NCBI GenBank assembly: GCA_026874595.1
Contig: CM049308.1
Span: 85,001 to 149,000, forward strand
Length of the DNA: 64,000 bases
Direction: 5' to 3'
Source: Sipunculus nudus
Lineage: Eukaryota; Annelida; Sipuncula; Golfingiida; Sipunculidae
In this document: positions 1-13,490 of the stretch, piece after piece
Layout: each line of letters begins with the position of its first letter
Numbering within the stretch: position 1 is the first letter of the stretch
Made by a program: the position numbers and the translations under genes
Notes under the pieces: generated by a model
Told to the model about the DNA's origin: nothing
The model's database searches: none
The model's input: the letters and a program-made list of their open reading frames with translations, nothing else

Positions 1-1040
1 ATGCAATCTAACAAATATCTAACAAAAATGGTTTCACGTTAAAGTAAAATGGTTAATTACTCACGTTTTTTGGTCTTAATTATTATTAACTGTTAATCAA
101 TAAGGTCTTCTTCTTCTTCAAGCTTCCCATCCCCCTTGACCTTTGAATCAGTGGCAAATTGAGCTGAGATGGTACTTTTTTTCAATTTGCATGTAACTTT
201 ATTATTTTTTAAGCTTCGATCTTTAAACTCAGGATATTTTTCAAAATCAAGAAAATTTATATTTTGGAAAAGAAAGAAAAATTTTAACTTTAAAACTTTT
301 AGAGAAAATGAATTTTAAAAATTAAGGACCAAAAGTACAAATTTCAACTTAAGGCTAACCCTGAATGATACCAAGCGTTAAAAAACACAGTAAAAACACA
401 GAAAAACTCATATTTTTTGTTGACTGTCGTTTGCTATCGATTTATATCAGCGTCTGAGACCATGAAATAGAAAATTTAAATTAGAATTAAAAATAATAAA
501 AAATTTTAATTTTAAGTTTTTCAAATTGAAATTTGTTCCCAAATTCTGCAAAATCGCATATTTCCTTTTTTTTCTTTTGCAAAGTCTAACTGGTTTGTAA
601 TTTCTGAACAAACCCTTCCGAAAAATTGGCTTTTCGACATTTATTTGAAAAGTTATTAGCATAATTTTAAATTTGAAAAAAAATATTTTTTTTTATGAAT
701 TTAACTTTAAATTTCGACTTTATATAAATGTATTAACGTTTCTTCTTGCCACTGTTCGTTAAAACAAAGTGAGTTTCAATTATTTTGAGCGTTTGTACAC
801 TTTTAATATCGTTTCTCTAGCTTTTTAACGACTTTCAAGAATTGGCGCTCTTTTTTAAAAATAACCCTAGCTTTATATAACCCCAACGGTTACAACCCTA
901 GTTGTAATTTTCAACTTAAGCTTAAGTTGAATGTGAACGTTATTGCCATAATGACCTCACATATGATCTTTTAAATCGGGTTGGTCAGTCCATGTCCGTC
1001 GGGTCAAGATAAGAGATCAGTCCACCTTAAGTTGAATCTG
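1..1040 (+). repeat. Subtelomeric block S1, copy A (truncated by window start)
   Basis: Non-coding AT-rich block. The same order of landmarks recurs at 22,246-23,270: TTTCACGTTAAA, GACTGTCGTTTGCTATCGAT, ATATCAGCGTCTG, TATTAACGTTT and ATAACCCTAGCTT. The two copies are clearly homologous with scattered substitutions and small indels. In the second copy the block begins about 260 bp inside a telomeric array, so this copy may also lie just inside a telomere. That last point is inference. No convincing gene was seen. Confidence 0.85.
910..931. repeat. 22-bp perfect palindrome of the TTAAGTTGA satellite
   Basis: The centre CAACTTAAGCTTAAGTTG is a perfect inverted repeat, extended by TT on the left and AA on the right. 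An identical palindrome is at 1,077-1,098. Most later satellite copies keep a near-palindromic form in which the right half reads CTTATGTTG. Confidence 0.9.
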
Positions 1041-1586
1041 AATATCCACTTAACGTTAAGTTGGAAAAAGGAATTTTTCAACTTAAGCTTAAGTTGAATG
1101 TGAATGTTATTGTCTTTGTCGACCCCAGATCTCAGTTTTACCTTAAGTTGAATATGAATGTCAACTTAACCTTATGTTGAATAATTAAGATAAAAATCAG
1201 ATTCAACTTAATTATTCAACATAAGCCTAAGTCGACATGAATATCAACTTAAGCTAATGTTGAATACTTAAGTTGTCAACTTATTATGTTGAATAAATAA
1301 GTTGAATCTGATATTCAGCTTTAGCTTATGTTGAATAATTAATGAGAATCTGCATTTCTACTAAAGAATTAGACGTAAGCTTAAGTTGAAAATCAGATTC
1401 AACTTAATCATTCAACATAAGCCTAAGTTGACATGAATATCAACTTAAGCTTATGTTGAATACTTAAGTTGTCAACTTATTATGTTGAATAAATAAGTTG
1501 AATCTGATATTCAACTTTAGCTTATGTTGAATAATTAATAAGAATCTGCATTAATACTAAAGTATTCGACGTAAGCTTAAGTTGAA
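1040..1586. repeat. TTAAGTTGA satellite, 196-bp period part
   Basis: The landmark AATCAGATTC occurs at 1,195, 1,391 and 1,587, exactly 196 bp apart. The region is made of alternating TTCAACTTAAG and CTTATGTTGAA blocks. No open frame of interest. Confidence 0.85.
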
Positions 1587-3565
1587 AATCAGATTCAACT
1601 AAATCATTCAACATAAGCCTAAGTAGACATGAATATCAACTTAAGCTTATGTTGAATACTTAAATTGTCAACTTCTTATGTTCCGTGTCAACTTTAGTTG
1701 TTAAATTATTCTGTTGACTCTCAACTTAAGCTTATGTTGAACACTAAAGTTGAATCTGAATATTATGTTGTATAATTAAATTACTTTTTTTAATGTTAAG
1801 ATGAAAATGAGTTCACCTTAAGTTTAATCTGAAAATCAACTTAGCTAATGTTGAATACTTAAGTTGTCAACTTATTATGTTGAATAAGTAAGTTGAATCT
1901 GATATTCAACTTTAGCTTATGTTGAATAATTAAAGAGAATTTGCATTTCAACTTAAGCATTCAACGTTAGCTTATGTTGAAAATCAGATTCAACTTAATC
2001 ATTCAACATAAGCCTAAGTAGACATGAATATCAACTTAAGCTTATGTTTATTACTTAAATTGTCAACTTCTTATGTTCCATGTCAACTTTAGTTGTCAAA
2101 TTATTCTGTTGACTCTCAACTTAAGCAAATGTTGAACACTAAAATTGAATCTGAATATTATGTTGTATAATTAAATTACTTTTTTCAATGTAAAGATAAA
2201 AATAAGTTCACCTTAAGTTTAATCTGAAAATCAACTTAGCTAATGTTGAATACTTAAGTTGTCAACTTATTATGTTGAAAAAATAAGTTGAATCTGGTAT
2301 TCAACTTTAGCTTATGTTGAATAATTTAAGAGAATTTGCATTTCAACTTAAGCATTCAACGTAAGCTTATGTTGAAAATCAGATTAAACTTAATCATTCA
2401 ACATAAGCCTAAGTAGACATGAATATCAACTTAAGCTTATGTTGAATACTTAAATTGTCAACTTATTATGTTGCAAATCAACTTAAGTTGTCAATTTATT
2501 CTGTTGACTCTCAACTTAAGCTTATGTTGAATACTAAAGTTGAATCTGAATTTTATCTTGAATAATTCAGTTACCTTTTTCAATGTTAAGATCAAAATGA
2601 GTTCACCTTAAGTTTAATCTGAATATCAACTTAGCTAATGTTGAATACTTAAGTTGTCAACTTATTATGTTGAATAAATAAGTTGAATCTGGTATTCAAC
2701 TTTAGATTATGTTGAATAATTAAAGAGAATCTGCATTTCAACTAAAATATTCGACGTAAGCTTAAGTTGAAAATCAGATTCAACTTAATCATTCAACATA
2801 AGCCTAAGTAGACATTAATATCAGCTTAAGCTTATGTGGAATACTTAAATTGTCAACTTATTATGTTGCATGTCAACTTATGTTGTCAAATTATTCTGTA
2901 CTCTCAACTTAAGCTTATGTTGAATACTAAAGTTGAATCTGAATATTATCTTGAATAATTAAGTTACCTTTTTCAATGTTAAGATCAAAATGAGTTCACC
3001 TTAAGTTTAATCTGAATATCAACTTAGCTAATGTTGAATACTTAAGTTGTCAACTTATTATGTTGAATAAATAAGTTGAATCTGGTATTCAACTTTAGAT
3101 TAGGTTGAATAATTAAAGAGAATTTGCATTTCAACTTAAATATTCGACGTAAGCTTAAGTTGAAAATCAGATTCAACTTAATTATTCAACATTAGCCTAA
3201 ATAGACATGAATATCAACTTAAGCTCATGTTGAATACTTAAATTGTCAACTTATTATGTTGCCTGTCAACTAAAGTTGTCAAATTAATCTGTTGACTCTC
3301 AACTTAAGCTTATGTATAATACTAAAGTTGAATCTGAAGATTATCTTGAATAATTAAGTTATCTTTTTAAATTTTAAGATCAAAATGAGTTAACCGTAAG
3401 TTTAATCTGAATATCAACTTAGCTAATGTGGCATCCTTAAGTTGTAAACTTATTATGTTGAATAAATAAGTTGAATCTGATATTCAACTTTAGCTTATGT
3501 TGAATATTTAAGTTGAAATGCAGATTCTCTTTAATTATTCAACATAAGGTTAAGTTGATATTTAA
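1587..3565. repeat. TTAAGTTGA satellite, about 395-bp higher-order period
   Basis: The same landmark occurs at 1,587, 1,982, 2,377, 2,772 and 3,165. This gives a period of 393-395 bp and five units ending near 3,560. The period is about twice that of the preceding part. Within a unit, the half that contains TTGTCAAATTATTCTGTTGA is absent from the 196-bp form. Confidence 0.9.
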
Positions 3566-3665
3566 ATTCAACTTAATTAGATGAACTTTGCTATGTGGAT
3601 ACCTGTCCAAGAAAGCACATAAAATAATACAAAAATGTAAAGATACCGCTCCTGTTAAAAATGTT

Positions 3666-3706
3666 ATACATATATATGTATATATGTATATATATATATG
3701 TATGTG

Positions 3707-3748
<42 letters not shown>
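3666..3748. repeat. (TA)n/(TATG)n microsatellite
   Basis: Pure TA with interspersed TATATG steps, one per TA-rich module. Confidence 0.95.
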
Positions 3749-4022
3749 GACCATAACACTGTAAGTTTAGGACCATAACGCTGTAACATACAAAAAATCA
3801 GCTGGGCCAAATATAAGGAAAATCTTTATAAAGAATAGTTAAATTGATTTTTCAACATAAGCTTAAGTTGAAATTCAGATTCAACTTAATTATTCAAATT
3901 ATGTTTAAGTTGAAATTGAGATTCAAATTATTGAGATAAATTTAGCTATGTGCATAATGGTCCATGTAAGTTCAGATAACAAGTACATAAGTGTAAATAT
4001 ATTGGTCCAGTTAAAAATGTAA

Positions 4023-4053
4023 TACATGTATATGTATATATGTATATATATGT

Positions 4054-4124
<71 letters not shown>
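4023..4124. repeat. (TA)n microsatellite
   Basis: TATATG steps followed by about 80 bp of uninterrupted TA. Confidence 0.95.
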
Positions 4125-4125
<1 letters not shown>

Positions 4126-5651
4126 TGGTCCAAGCATGTTTATATCACTGCATATATATACATGTGAATATATATATACAAATAAATTATTTCTCTATTT
4201 TAATAATGTAAGTAACGCCGATCAGTTTATTTCAGAATTAGACTATAGTCGGTATTAACGATAAGTTTTTTTCAGCATTTGAATATTGTCGTTATTACTG
4301 ATAAGTTGTTTCAGAATTTGATTTTATTCTGTATTAGCATTAAGATATTTCAGTATATGAATATTGTAGGTATTACCAAAAATTTATTTTGGTCTCAAAT
4401 GTGAACCGTTAAATTTTTCTATGGCGACATAGTTTACTTTTACTCAAAGTCCAGGTACAATGGCTGATATCAAAGATGCACTTATCTATGGACCATAACA
4501 CTAAGTTTAGGACCATAACACTGTAATGATACCAAAAATCGGGTCGGACAAATACAAGGAAAATCCCTTTAAATAATAGTTAATTTCATTATTTAACATA
4601 ATCTTAAGTTGAAATTCAGATTCAACTTTATCATTCAACTTAAGTTTAAGTTGAAATTGTGATTCAACTTAATTAGATGAACTTAGCGTTATGCATAATG
4701 GTCCGTGTAAAAACATATAACAAATACTTACATGTAAAGATAACGGTCCCGTTAAAAATGTAATACATATATATATAATATGTATATATATGTGTGTATA
4801 TATATAATATATATATATTTTTACTGTTACAAGCATGTTTATATCTGTGCATATATATACATCTGAATATATATATAAATAAGTTATATCTCTATTTTAA
4901 TAATAATTATTGACGATCAGTTATTTCGGAAATCGATTATAGTAGGTATTATCTATAAGTTTTTTCAGCATTTGAATATGGTCGGTAGTACCGAAAAGTT
5001 ATTTCGGAATTTGATTATAGTCGATTTCAGCAATAACTTATTTCAGTGTTTGAATATTGTCGATATTACGGATACGTTATTTGGGAATTTGATTATAGTT
5101 TGTATTAAGAACAAGTTATTTCAGTTTTTGAATATTATCAGTATTATTGATAAGTTATTTTGGTCTCAAATGAGAACCGTTAAATTTTCCAATGGCGACA
5201 TAGTATACTTTTACTCAAAGTCCAGGTACAATGGCTGATATCAAAGATGCACTTATCTATGGACCATAACACTGTAAGTTTAGGACCATAACACTGTAAT
5301 GATACCAAAAATCGGGTGGAACAAATATGAGGAAAATCCCAAAGAAGAGTTAATTTGATTATTCAACATAAGGGCAAGCTGAAATTGAGATTCAATTTAA
5401 TTATTCAACTTAAGTTTAAGTTGAAATTAAGATTCTACTTAATTATTCAACTTAAAGTTAAGTTGACTTTCAAATTCAACTTAATTAGATGAACTTAGCT
5501 ATGTGGTACTGGTCCAAGACAACACCTAAAATAATACATAAATGAAAAGATACTGGTACCGTTAAAAAATGTAATACATATAAAGGCCTATGTGAAAATA
5601 TATTTATATATATATATAAATATTTTTACTGACACCAGTATGTTTATATCT

Positions 5652-5653
<2 letters not shown>

Positions 5654-5729
<76 letters not shown>
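5654..5729. repeat. (TA)n(TG)n compound microsatellite
   Basis: A TA run switches to TG with one TT interruption. The same compound structure is at 16,366-16,437 in the duplicated segment. Confidence 0.95.
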
Positions 5730-6266
5730 CAATATATAAACATAAATCATTTCCGTATTTGAATATATGAAGTATTACTGAGCAGTTATTTTAGAACTTA
5801 ATCTTTGTCGGTATTATCGATAAGTTTTTTTGTCCTTTGATTATTGTCGGTATTACAGATAAGTCATTTTGTTATTTGAATATTGATAGTACTGCCGATA
5901 GGTTATTTTGGCAGTTGATTATTGTCCGTGATACGGGTAAGTTAATTCATTCTGAAATAGAAACTGTAAGATCTACCATGCTGACATAATATAAATGTAA
6001 AGATACCAGTATAAGCTGAAGTTGAAAATAAGATTTAATCTGATTGTTCAACATAAGATTAAGTTGATAAATTAGATTCAACTTAAGTTTTCAACTTAAT
6101 ATTAAGTTGAATTGAGATTCAACTCAATTATTCAAAATAAAGTTAAGTTGATATTCAAATTCAACTTAACTAGATGAACTTTGTGGATACTGGACAAAGA
6201 AAGCACATAAAATAATACATAAATGTAAAGATACCCCTCCTGTTGAAAATGTTATACATATATATG

Positions 6267-6332
<66 letters not shown>

Positions 6333-6660
6333 TATTATATATATATATATATATATTATAGGACCATAACACTCTAAGTTTAGGACCATAACACTGTAAG
6401 ATCTGGGCAAAATACAAGGAAAATCTTCATAAAGAATAGTTAATTTAATTATTCAACATAAGCTTAAGTTGAATATCAGATTCAACTTATTTATTCAACA
6501 TAATAAGTTGACAACTTAAGTATTCAACTTAACTTATGTTTAAGTTGAAATTGAGATTCAAATTAATGAGATGAATTTAGCTATGTGCATAATGAATATT
6601 GAATATTATCAGTATTACCGATAAGTGATTTGGTCTCAAATGTGAACCGTTAAATTTTCC

Positions 6661-7254
6661 CATGCAGACATAGTATATTTTTACTGAAAGTTCAGGTACA
6701 ATTGCTGATATCAAAGATGTACTTATCTATGGACCATAACACTGTAAGTTTAAGACAATACCACTGTTAATATACCCAATTGGGCAGAGCCAAATATAAG
6801 GAAATTCCCTTAAAAGAATAGATTATTCAACATAAGCTTAAGTTGAAATTCAGATTCAACTTAATTATTCAACTCAAGTATAAGTTGTCATTTCAAATTC
6901 AACTAAATTAGATGAACTTAGCTATGTGCATACTGGTCCCAGTAATTAAATATAACAAATACATAAATGAAAAGATACCGGTCCCATTAAAATGTTATAA
7001 ATATATATTTATATATTTATCTCTACATTTCTATATATCTATATATCTCTATATCTCTATCTCTATATATCTACATATCTATATCTCTATATATCTATCT
7101 CTACATCTCTATATCTATATATATATATATCTATATATATATATATTTTTATATATCTCTATATCTCTATCTGTCTATATATCTATATCTCTCTATCTCT
7201 CTCTCTATATATATATCTATATCTCTATATCTCTATCCCCCTCCCTCTGTCTCT

Positions 7255-7296
<42 letters not shown>

Positions 7297-8936
7297 TTAT
7301 TTCCATATATCTATATATAGATCTATATATATATATATCTTTATATCGATATATATATATGTATATATATATGTATATCTGTTTAGCTTATATCTATATA
7401 TCTTTCTAGATGTTTATATATCTATATGTCTGTGAACCTATATATCTATATATCTATATATCTATATATCTATATATCTATATATCTATATATCTATATA
7501 TCTATATATCTCTATATCTCTATATCTCTATATCTCTATATCTCTATATCTATATATCTATATATCGATATATCGATATACCGATATACCGATATATCGA
7601 TATACCGATATATCGATATATCAATATATCGATATATCGATATATCCATCTCTGTTTCTCTTTATATCTGTCTCTCTTTCTCTATCTCTATATTTCTATC
7701 TCTATATATCTATATATCTATCTCTCTATATATCTCCTATTGGTTTACCAGAATCAGTCTGTTCAAACATACATATTTCGTGTATGAAGAAAGATTTGAC
7801 ATTTATTAATAATATATCATTAAACTCTACCGGTGTCACTATAATAAAAAAAAATTATAATTAATAGCAATTATATAGCGCTGAACTCCGATATCAGTCG
7901 TAGTGTCAAAAACTTATTTTGGTCTTGAATGTGAACCGTTTAATTTTCCCATGCCGATATAATATAGTTTTACTCAAAATCAAGGTACAATTGCTGATAT
8001 CAAAGATGTATTATCTATGTGCATTTCCTTAAGAATGATTACATGTGCTACATTTCAAATGTTATTAGCATGGGGAATGCAGGAGTTTCAGATCTGTGTC
8101 CATCTCTCACGTTTTTCATGTTGAACATTGTTGGTACTGCCGATAAGTTATTCAGGTATTTGAATAATGTCAGTAGTGTCGATAATTTATTTTGGTCTTG
8201 AATGTAAAAATGTTTTATTTTCGCATGCCGACACAGTATTATTTTACTCGAAATCCTGGTACAATTGCTGATATTAAAGATGCACATATCTATGTGCATT
8301 TACTTATGAATGATTACAGGTGATACATTTCAAATGATATATGCATGGGGAATGCAGCATTTCCAAATCAGTGTCCATCTCTCATGTTTTTCTTCTTAAA
8401 AACAAGTCTTTTTCATTCAAGATTATGTTTATTGGGCCAAATATAAATAAAATGCCTTTGAAAGAATAGTTATTTTGGCTAAATTCCAGGCAATAAAGCA
8501 TTTTGTAAGTACTTGACATTGTCTGTATTACCGACAAGTTATTTGGGTATTTGAAAAATGTCGGTATTGTCAAAAATTTATTTTGGTCTTGAAATGTGAA
8601 CCGTTAAATTTGTCCATGCTGACATAGTATACTTTTACTTAAAATCTAGGTGTCATTGCTGATATCAATGGGGAATGCAGCAGTTTCAAATCTATGTCCA
8701 TCTCTCAGGTTTTTCATGTTGAAAACAGACCTTTTTCATTCAAGATTATGTTTATTGGGCCAAATATAAGTACAATGACTAAAAAAGATTAGTTATTTTG
8801 GTCAAATTCCTGGCAATAAGTTATTTTCTGAGTACTTGAACATTGTCGGTATTGTCAATAAGTTATTCAGGTATTTGAATAATGTTGTTGTGTCGAAAAT
8901 TTATTTTGGTCTTGAACATGAACCATTTAATTTTCC
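6661..8936 (+). repeat. 2.28-kb tandem unit, copy 1
   Basis: The boundary sequence CATGCAGACATAGTATATTT occurs at 6,661, 8,937 and 11,217, giving a direct tandem repeat of 2,276-2,280 bp. Each unit holds the GACCATAACACTGTAAG motif, a short TTAAGTTGA stretch, a long octanucleotide microsatellite (7,005-7,735 here) and a tail of about 1 kb built from ATTTTGGTCTTGAATGTGAACC repeats. Short open frames recur at the same offsets in each copy, but nothing resembles a known protein. Confidence 0.95.
7005..7735. repeat. Octanucleotide microsatellite block (ATCTATAT and variants)
   Basis: The basic period is 8 bp. The motif shifts along the block through ATCTATAT, ATCTCTAT, ATCGATAT and ACCGATAT. Equivalent blocks are at 9,282-10,015, 11,562-12,289 and 17,707-18,415. 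An 8-bp stop-free unit leaves several frames open at once, so the I/Y/L/S-rich open frames are artefacts. Confidence 0.9.
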
Positions 8937-9538
8937 CATGCAGACATAGTATATTTTTACTGAAAGTTCAGGTACAATTGCTGATATCAAAGATGTACTT
9001 ATCTATGGACCATAACACTGTAAGTTTAAGACAATACCACTGTTAATATACCCAATTGGGCAGAGCCAAATATAAGGAAATTCCCTTAAAAGAATAGATT
9101 ATTCAACATAAGCTTAAGTTGAAATTCAGATTCAACTTAATTATTCAACTCAAGTATAAGTTGTCATTTCAAATTCAACTAAATTAGATGAACTTAGCTA
9201 TGTGCATACTGGTCCCAGTAATTAAATATAACAAATACATAAATGAAAAGATACCGGTCCCATTAAAATGTTATAAATATATATTTATATATTTATCTCT
9301 ACATTTCTATATATCTATATATCTCTATATCTCTATCTCTATATATCTACATATCTATATCTCTATATATCTATCTCTACATCTCTATATCTATATATAT
9401 ATATATATATATATCTATATATATATATATTTTTATATATCTCTATATCTCTATCTGTCTATATATCTATATCTCTCTATCTCTCTCTCTATATATATAT
9501 CTATATCTCTATATCTCTATCCCTCTCCCTCTGTCTCT

Positions 9539-9578
<40 letters not shown>

Positions 9579-11216
9579 TTATTTCCATATATCTATATAT
9601 AGATCTATATATATATATATCTTTATATCGATATATATATGTATATATATATGTATATCTGTTTAGCTTATATCTATATATCTTTCTAGATGTTTATATA
9701 TCTATATGTCTGTGAACCTATATATCTATATATCTATATATCTATATATCTATATATCTATATATCTATATATCTATATATCTCTATATCTCTATATCTC
9801 TATATCTCTATATCTCTATATCTCTATATCTATATATCTATATATCAATATATCGATATACCGATATACCGATATATCGATATACCGATATATCGATATA
9901 TCAATATATCGATATATCGATATATCCATCTCTGTTTCTCTTTATATCTGTCTCTCTTTCTCTATCTCTATATTTCTATCTCTATATATCTATATATCTA
10001 TCTCTCTATATATCTCCTATTGGTTTACCAGAATCAGTCTGTTCAAACATACATATTTCGTGTATGAAGAAAGATTTGACATTTATTAATAATATATCAT
10101 TAAACTCTACCGGTGTCACTATAATAAAAAAAAATTATAATTAATAGCAATTATATAGCGCTGAACTCCGATATCAGTCGTAGTGTCAAAAACTTATTTT
10201 GGTCTTGAATGTGAACCGTTTAATTTTCCCATGCCGATATAATATAGTTTTACTCAAAATCAAGGTACAATTGCTGATATCAAAGATGTATTATCTATGT
10301 GCATTTCCTTAAGAATGATTACATGTGCTACATTTCAAATGTTATTAGCATGGGGAATGCAGGAGTTTCAGATCTGTGTCCATCTCTCACGTTTTTCATG
10401 TTGAACATTGTTGGTACTGCCGATAAGTTATTCAGGTATTTGAATAATGTCAGTAGTGTCGATAATTTATTTTGGTCTTGAATGTAAAAATGTTTTATTT
10501 TCGCATGCCGACACAGTATTATTTTACTCGAAATCCTGGTACAATTGCTGATATTAAAGATGCACATATCTATGTGCATTTACTTATGAATGATTACAGG
10601 TGATACATTTCAAATGATATATGCATGGGGAATGCAGCATTTCCAAATCAGTGTCCATCTCTCATGTTTTTCTTCTTAAAAACAAGTCTTTTTCATTCAA
10701 GATTATGTTTATTGGGCCAAATATAAATAAAATGCCTTTGAAAGAATAGTTATTTTGGCTAAATTCCAGGCAATAAAGCATTTTGTAAGTACTTGACATT
10801 GTCTGTATTACCGACAAGTTATTTGGGTATTTGAAAAATGTCGGTATTGTCAAAAATTTATTTTGGTCTTGAAATGTGAACCGTTAAATTTGTCCATGCT
10901 GACATAGTATACTTTTACTTAAAATCTAGGTGTCATTGCTGATATCAATGGGGAATGCAGCAGTTTCAAATCTATGTCCATCTCTCAGGTTTTTCATGTT
11001 GAAAACAGACCTTTTTCATTCAAGATTATGTTTATTGGGCCAAATATAAGTACAATGACTAAAAAAGATTAGTTATTTTGGTCAAATTCCTGGCAATAAG
11101 TTATTTTCTGAGTACTTGAACATTGTCGGTATTGTCAATAAGTTATTCAGGTATTTGAATAATGTTGTTGTGTCGAAAATTTATTTTGGTCTTGAACATG
11201 AACCATTTAATTTTCC
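8937..11216 (+). repeat. 2.28-kb tandem unit, copy 2
   Basis: Almost identical to the flanking copies. I noticed only scattered substitutions and microsatellite length changes, which points to recent amplification or ongoing homogenisation. Confidence 0.95.
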
Positions 11217-11818
11217 CATGCAGACATAGTATATTTTTACTGAAAGTTCAGGTACAATTGCTGATATCAAAGATGTACTTATCTATGGACCATAACACTG
11301 TAAGTTTAAGACAATACCACTGTTAATATACCCAATTGGGCAGAGCTAAATATAAGGAAATTCCCTTAAAAGAATAGATTATTCAACATAAGCTTAAGTT
11401 GAAATTCAGATTCAACTTAATTATTCAACTCAAGTATAAGTTGTCATTTCAAATTCAACTAAATTAGATGAACTTAGCTATGTGCATACTGGTCCCAGTA
11501 ATTAAATATAACAAATACATAAATGAAAAGATACCGGTCCCATTAAAATGTTATAAATATATATTTATATATTTATCTCTACATTTCTATATATCTATAT
11601 ATCTCTATATCTCTATCTCTACATATCTACATATCTATATCTCTATATATCTATCTCTACATCTCTATATCTATATATATATATATATATATATCTATAT
11701 ATATATATATTTTTATATATCTCTATATCTCTATCTGTCTATATATCTATATCTCTCTATCTCTCTCTCTATATATATATCTATATCTCTATATCTCTAT
11801 CCCTCTCCCTCTGTCTCT

Positions 11819-11860
<42 letters not shown>

Positions 11861-13490
11861 TTATTTCCATATATCTATATATAGATCTATATATATATAT
11901 ATCTTTATATCGATATATATATGTATATATATATGTATATCTGTTTAGCTTATATCTATATATCTTTCTAGATGTTTATATATCTATATGTCTGTGAACC
12001 TATATATCTATATATCTATATATCTATATATCTATATATCTATATATCTATATATCTATATATCTCTATATCTCTATATCTCTATATCTCTATATCTCTA
12101 TATCTATATATCTATATATCAATATATCGATATACCGATATACCGATATATCGATATACCGATATATCGATATATCAATATATCGATATATCGATATATC
12201 CATCTCTGTTTCTCTTTATATCTGTCTCTCTTTCTCTATCTCTATATTTCTATCTCTATATATCTATATATCTATCTCTCTATATATCTCCTATTGGTTT
12301 ACCAGAATCAGTCTGTTCAAACATACATATTTCGTGTATGAAGAAAGATTTGACATTTATTAATAATATATCATTAAACTCTACCGGTGTCACTATAATA
12401 AAAAAAAATTATAATTAATAGCAATTATATAGCGCTGAACTCCGATATCAGTCGTAGTGTCAAAAACTTATTTTGGTCTTGAATGTGAACCGTTTAATTT
12501 TCCCATGCCGATATAATATAGTTTTACTCAAAATCAAGGTACAATTGCTGATATCAAAGATGTATTATCTATGTGCATTTCCTTAAGAATGATTACATGT
12601 GCTACATTTCAAATGTTATTAGCATGGGGAATGCAGGAGTTTCAGATCTGTGTCCATCTCTCACGTTTTTCATGTTGAACATTGTTGGTACTGCCGATAA
12701 GTTATTCAGGTATTTGAATAATGTCAGTAGTGTCGATAATTTATTTTGGTCTTGAATGTAAAAATGTTTTATTTTCGCATGCCGACACAGTATTATTTTA
12801 CTCGAAATCCTGGTACAATTGCTGATATTAAAGATGCACATATCTATGTGCATTTACTTATGAATGATTACAGGTGATACATTTCAAATGATATATGCAT
12901 GGGGAATGCAGCATTTCCAAATCAGTGTCCATCTCTCATGTTTTTCTTCTTAAAAACAAGTCTTTTTCATTCAAGATTATGTTTATTGGGCCAAATATAA
13001 ATAAAATGCCTTTGAAAGAATAGTTATTTTGGCTAAATTCCAGGCAATAAAGCATTTTGTAAGTACTTGACATTGTCTGTATTACCGACAAGTTATTTGG
13101 GTATTTGAAAAATGTCGGTATTGTCAAAAATTTATTTTGGTCTTGAAATGTGAACCGTTAAATTTGTCCATGCTGACATAGTATACTTTTACTTAAAATC
13201 TAGGTGTCATTGCTGATATCAATGGGGAATGCAGCAGTTTCAAATCTATGTCCATCTCTCAGGTTTTTCATGTTGAAAACAGACCTTTTTCATTCAAGAT
13301 TATGTTTATTGGGCCAAATATAAGTACAATGACTAAAAAAGATTAGTTATTTTGGTCAAATTCCTGGCAATAAGTTATTTTCTGAGTACTTGAACATTGT
13401 TGGTATTGTCAATAAGTTATTCAGGTATTTGAATAATGTTGTTGTGTCGAAAATTTATTTTGGTCTTGAACATGAACCATTTAATTTTCC
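11217..13490 (+). repeat. 2.28-kb tandem unit, copy 3
   Basis: Almost identical to copy 2 (for example GAGCTAAAT here against GAGCCAAAT). The match ends at CATGCTGATATAATATAC near 13,491, where the 713-bp array takes over. Confidence 0.95.

Larger units (their letters stand above)
3566..6660. repeat. TA-rich subtelomeric modules
   Basis: Diverged repeats of a module of several hundred bases. Each runs in this order: paired GACCATAACACTGTAAG motifs, AAATCRGGY..CAAATA, a short TTAAGTTGA stretch, GATGAACTTAGCTATGTG near 3,580, 3,930, 4,675, 5,490 and 6,170, then a TA microsatellite. Tails carry GTCGGTATTACCGATAAGTTATTT-like repeats. No coding content; the Y/I-rich frames here come from the microsatellites. 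Confidence 0.8.
5284..7897 (+). repeat. Segmental duplication, copy 1 (partner 16,037-18,578)
   Basis: Collinear with 16,037-18,578. It starts at GACCATAACACTGTAATGAT and ends at GCTGAACTCCGATATCAG. The shared order covers a module with (TA)n(TG)n, a second TA module, and the octanucleotide microsatellite block. The copies differ by substitutions and microsatellite length. Confidence 0.85.

Noticed and set aside
6912-12418. Long open frames rich in I, Y, L and S
   Set aside because: They are translations of 8-bp and TA microsatellites that lack stops, with overlapping frames open in more than one register.
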